A DNA stretch of 64,000 nucleotides from Pseudoalteromonas sp. S2755 (lineage in GTDB: Bacteria; Pseudomonadota; Gammaproteobacteria; Enterobacterales; Alteromonadaceae). The stretch's first letter is position 1. Each line of letters opens with the position of its first letter. The notes under the pieces are model-generated. The model ran no database searches. It saw only the letters and a program-made list of their open reading frames with translations, and was not told where the DNA came from. Made by a program: the position numbers and the translations under genes. Below, one piece after another: positions 63,981 through 64,000 of this stretch. The stretch covers positions 1 to 64,000 of the forward strand of contig NZ_PNDS01000027.1 in NCBI RefSeq assembly GCF_005886535.1, written 5' to 3'.

Positions 63981-64000
63981 ATGAGAAATATAGAGGAACA
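63981..64000 (+). CDS. Possible start of a further gene, cut by the window edge
   Basis: TAGGAG lies 10 bp before an ATG at 63981, which opens MRNIEE and is still open at the end of the window. Too short to name; in this context nadV would be expected. Confidence 0.3.

Overview
The window reads as a chromosomal segment of a marine gammaproteobacterium of the Pseudoalteromonas/Alteromonadales type. This is inferred from moderate G+C, SD-led genes, a GlcNAc-uptake locus with a TonB receptor and NagP, the deoR-glmS pair, a RAYT with REP repeats, and many secreted or TonB-linked proteins. No species call is possible. I saw no rRNA, tRNA or CRISPR array.

Layout. (1) 1-6.5 kb: the 3' end of an NRPS gene (adenylation, carrier, thioesterase) followed by an RND adaptor and pump. 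(2) 6.8-8.1 kb: glmU. (3) 8.3-19.1 kb: a class I lanthipeptide cluster with an HlyD adaptor, a C39-peptidase ABC exporter, LanC, a full-length LanB, a flavin monooxygenase-like enzyme, a small secreted protein and two precursor peptide genes on the minus strand. The second precursor (57 aa, 18929-19102) is very short and easy to miss. (4) 19.3-29.5 kb: a GlcNAc/chito-oligosaccharide locus (TonB receptor, halogenase-like flavoprotein, NagP permease, ROK kinase, GH20 hexosaminidase, divergent AraC regulator). (5) 29.6-33.6 kb: XRE regulator, ThpR, GH24-like lysozyme, membrane protein, MltD-like transglycosylase. (6) 33.8-37.1 kb: a decayed LytTR regulator, a TonB-receptor-like protein and an intact LytTR regulator. 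(7) 37.3-44.9 kb: histidine kinase, sigma-54 response regulator and a divergent MacA/MacB-type operon with a sigma-54-like promoter and two candidate enhancer dyads, then a relic of a second permease. (8) 45-49.6 kb: LPS core genes (waaA, GT9, GT4), a RAYT gene beside three REP-like palindromes, and a small DUF protein. (9) 49.6-54.3 kb: PKD lipoprotein, deoR-family regulator, glmS. (10) 54.3-57.8 kb: remains of a Tn7-like element in the classical attTn7 site, with three 20-bp end repeats starting about 24 bp after the glmS stop, a YiiX-like cysteine hydrolase, an intact tnsA, a truncated tnsB and an HNH nuclease. (11) 58.2-64 kb: unknown secreted and cytosolic proteins, an ABM/DUF2798 pair with a divergent LysR gene, and an NrtR-like Nudix regulator with three matching operators in front of a truncated PRPP-synthetase fragment.

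How it fits together. The lanthipeptide cluster holds precursors, dehydratase, cyclase and a leader-cleaving exporter, so it looks functional. Both precursors have 31-residue leaders ending in GG and cores with three Cys and related HTC ends. The GlcNAc locus gives a complete route: outer-membrane uptake, periplasmic hydrolysis, inner-membrane transport and phosphorylation. The Tn7-like element looks immobile because tnsB is truncated and no tnsC/D/E or far end was seen.
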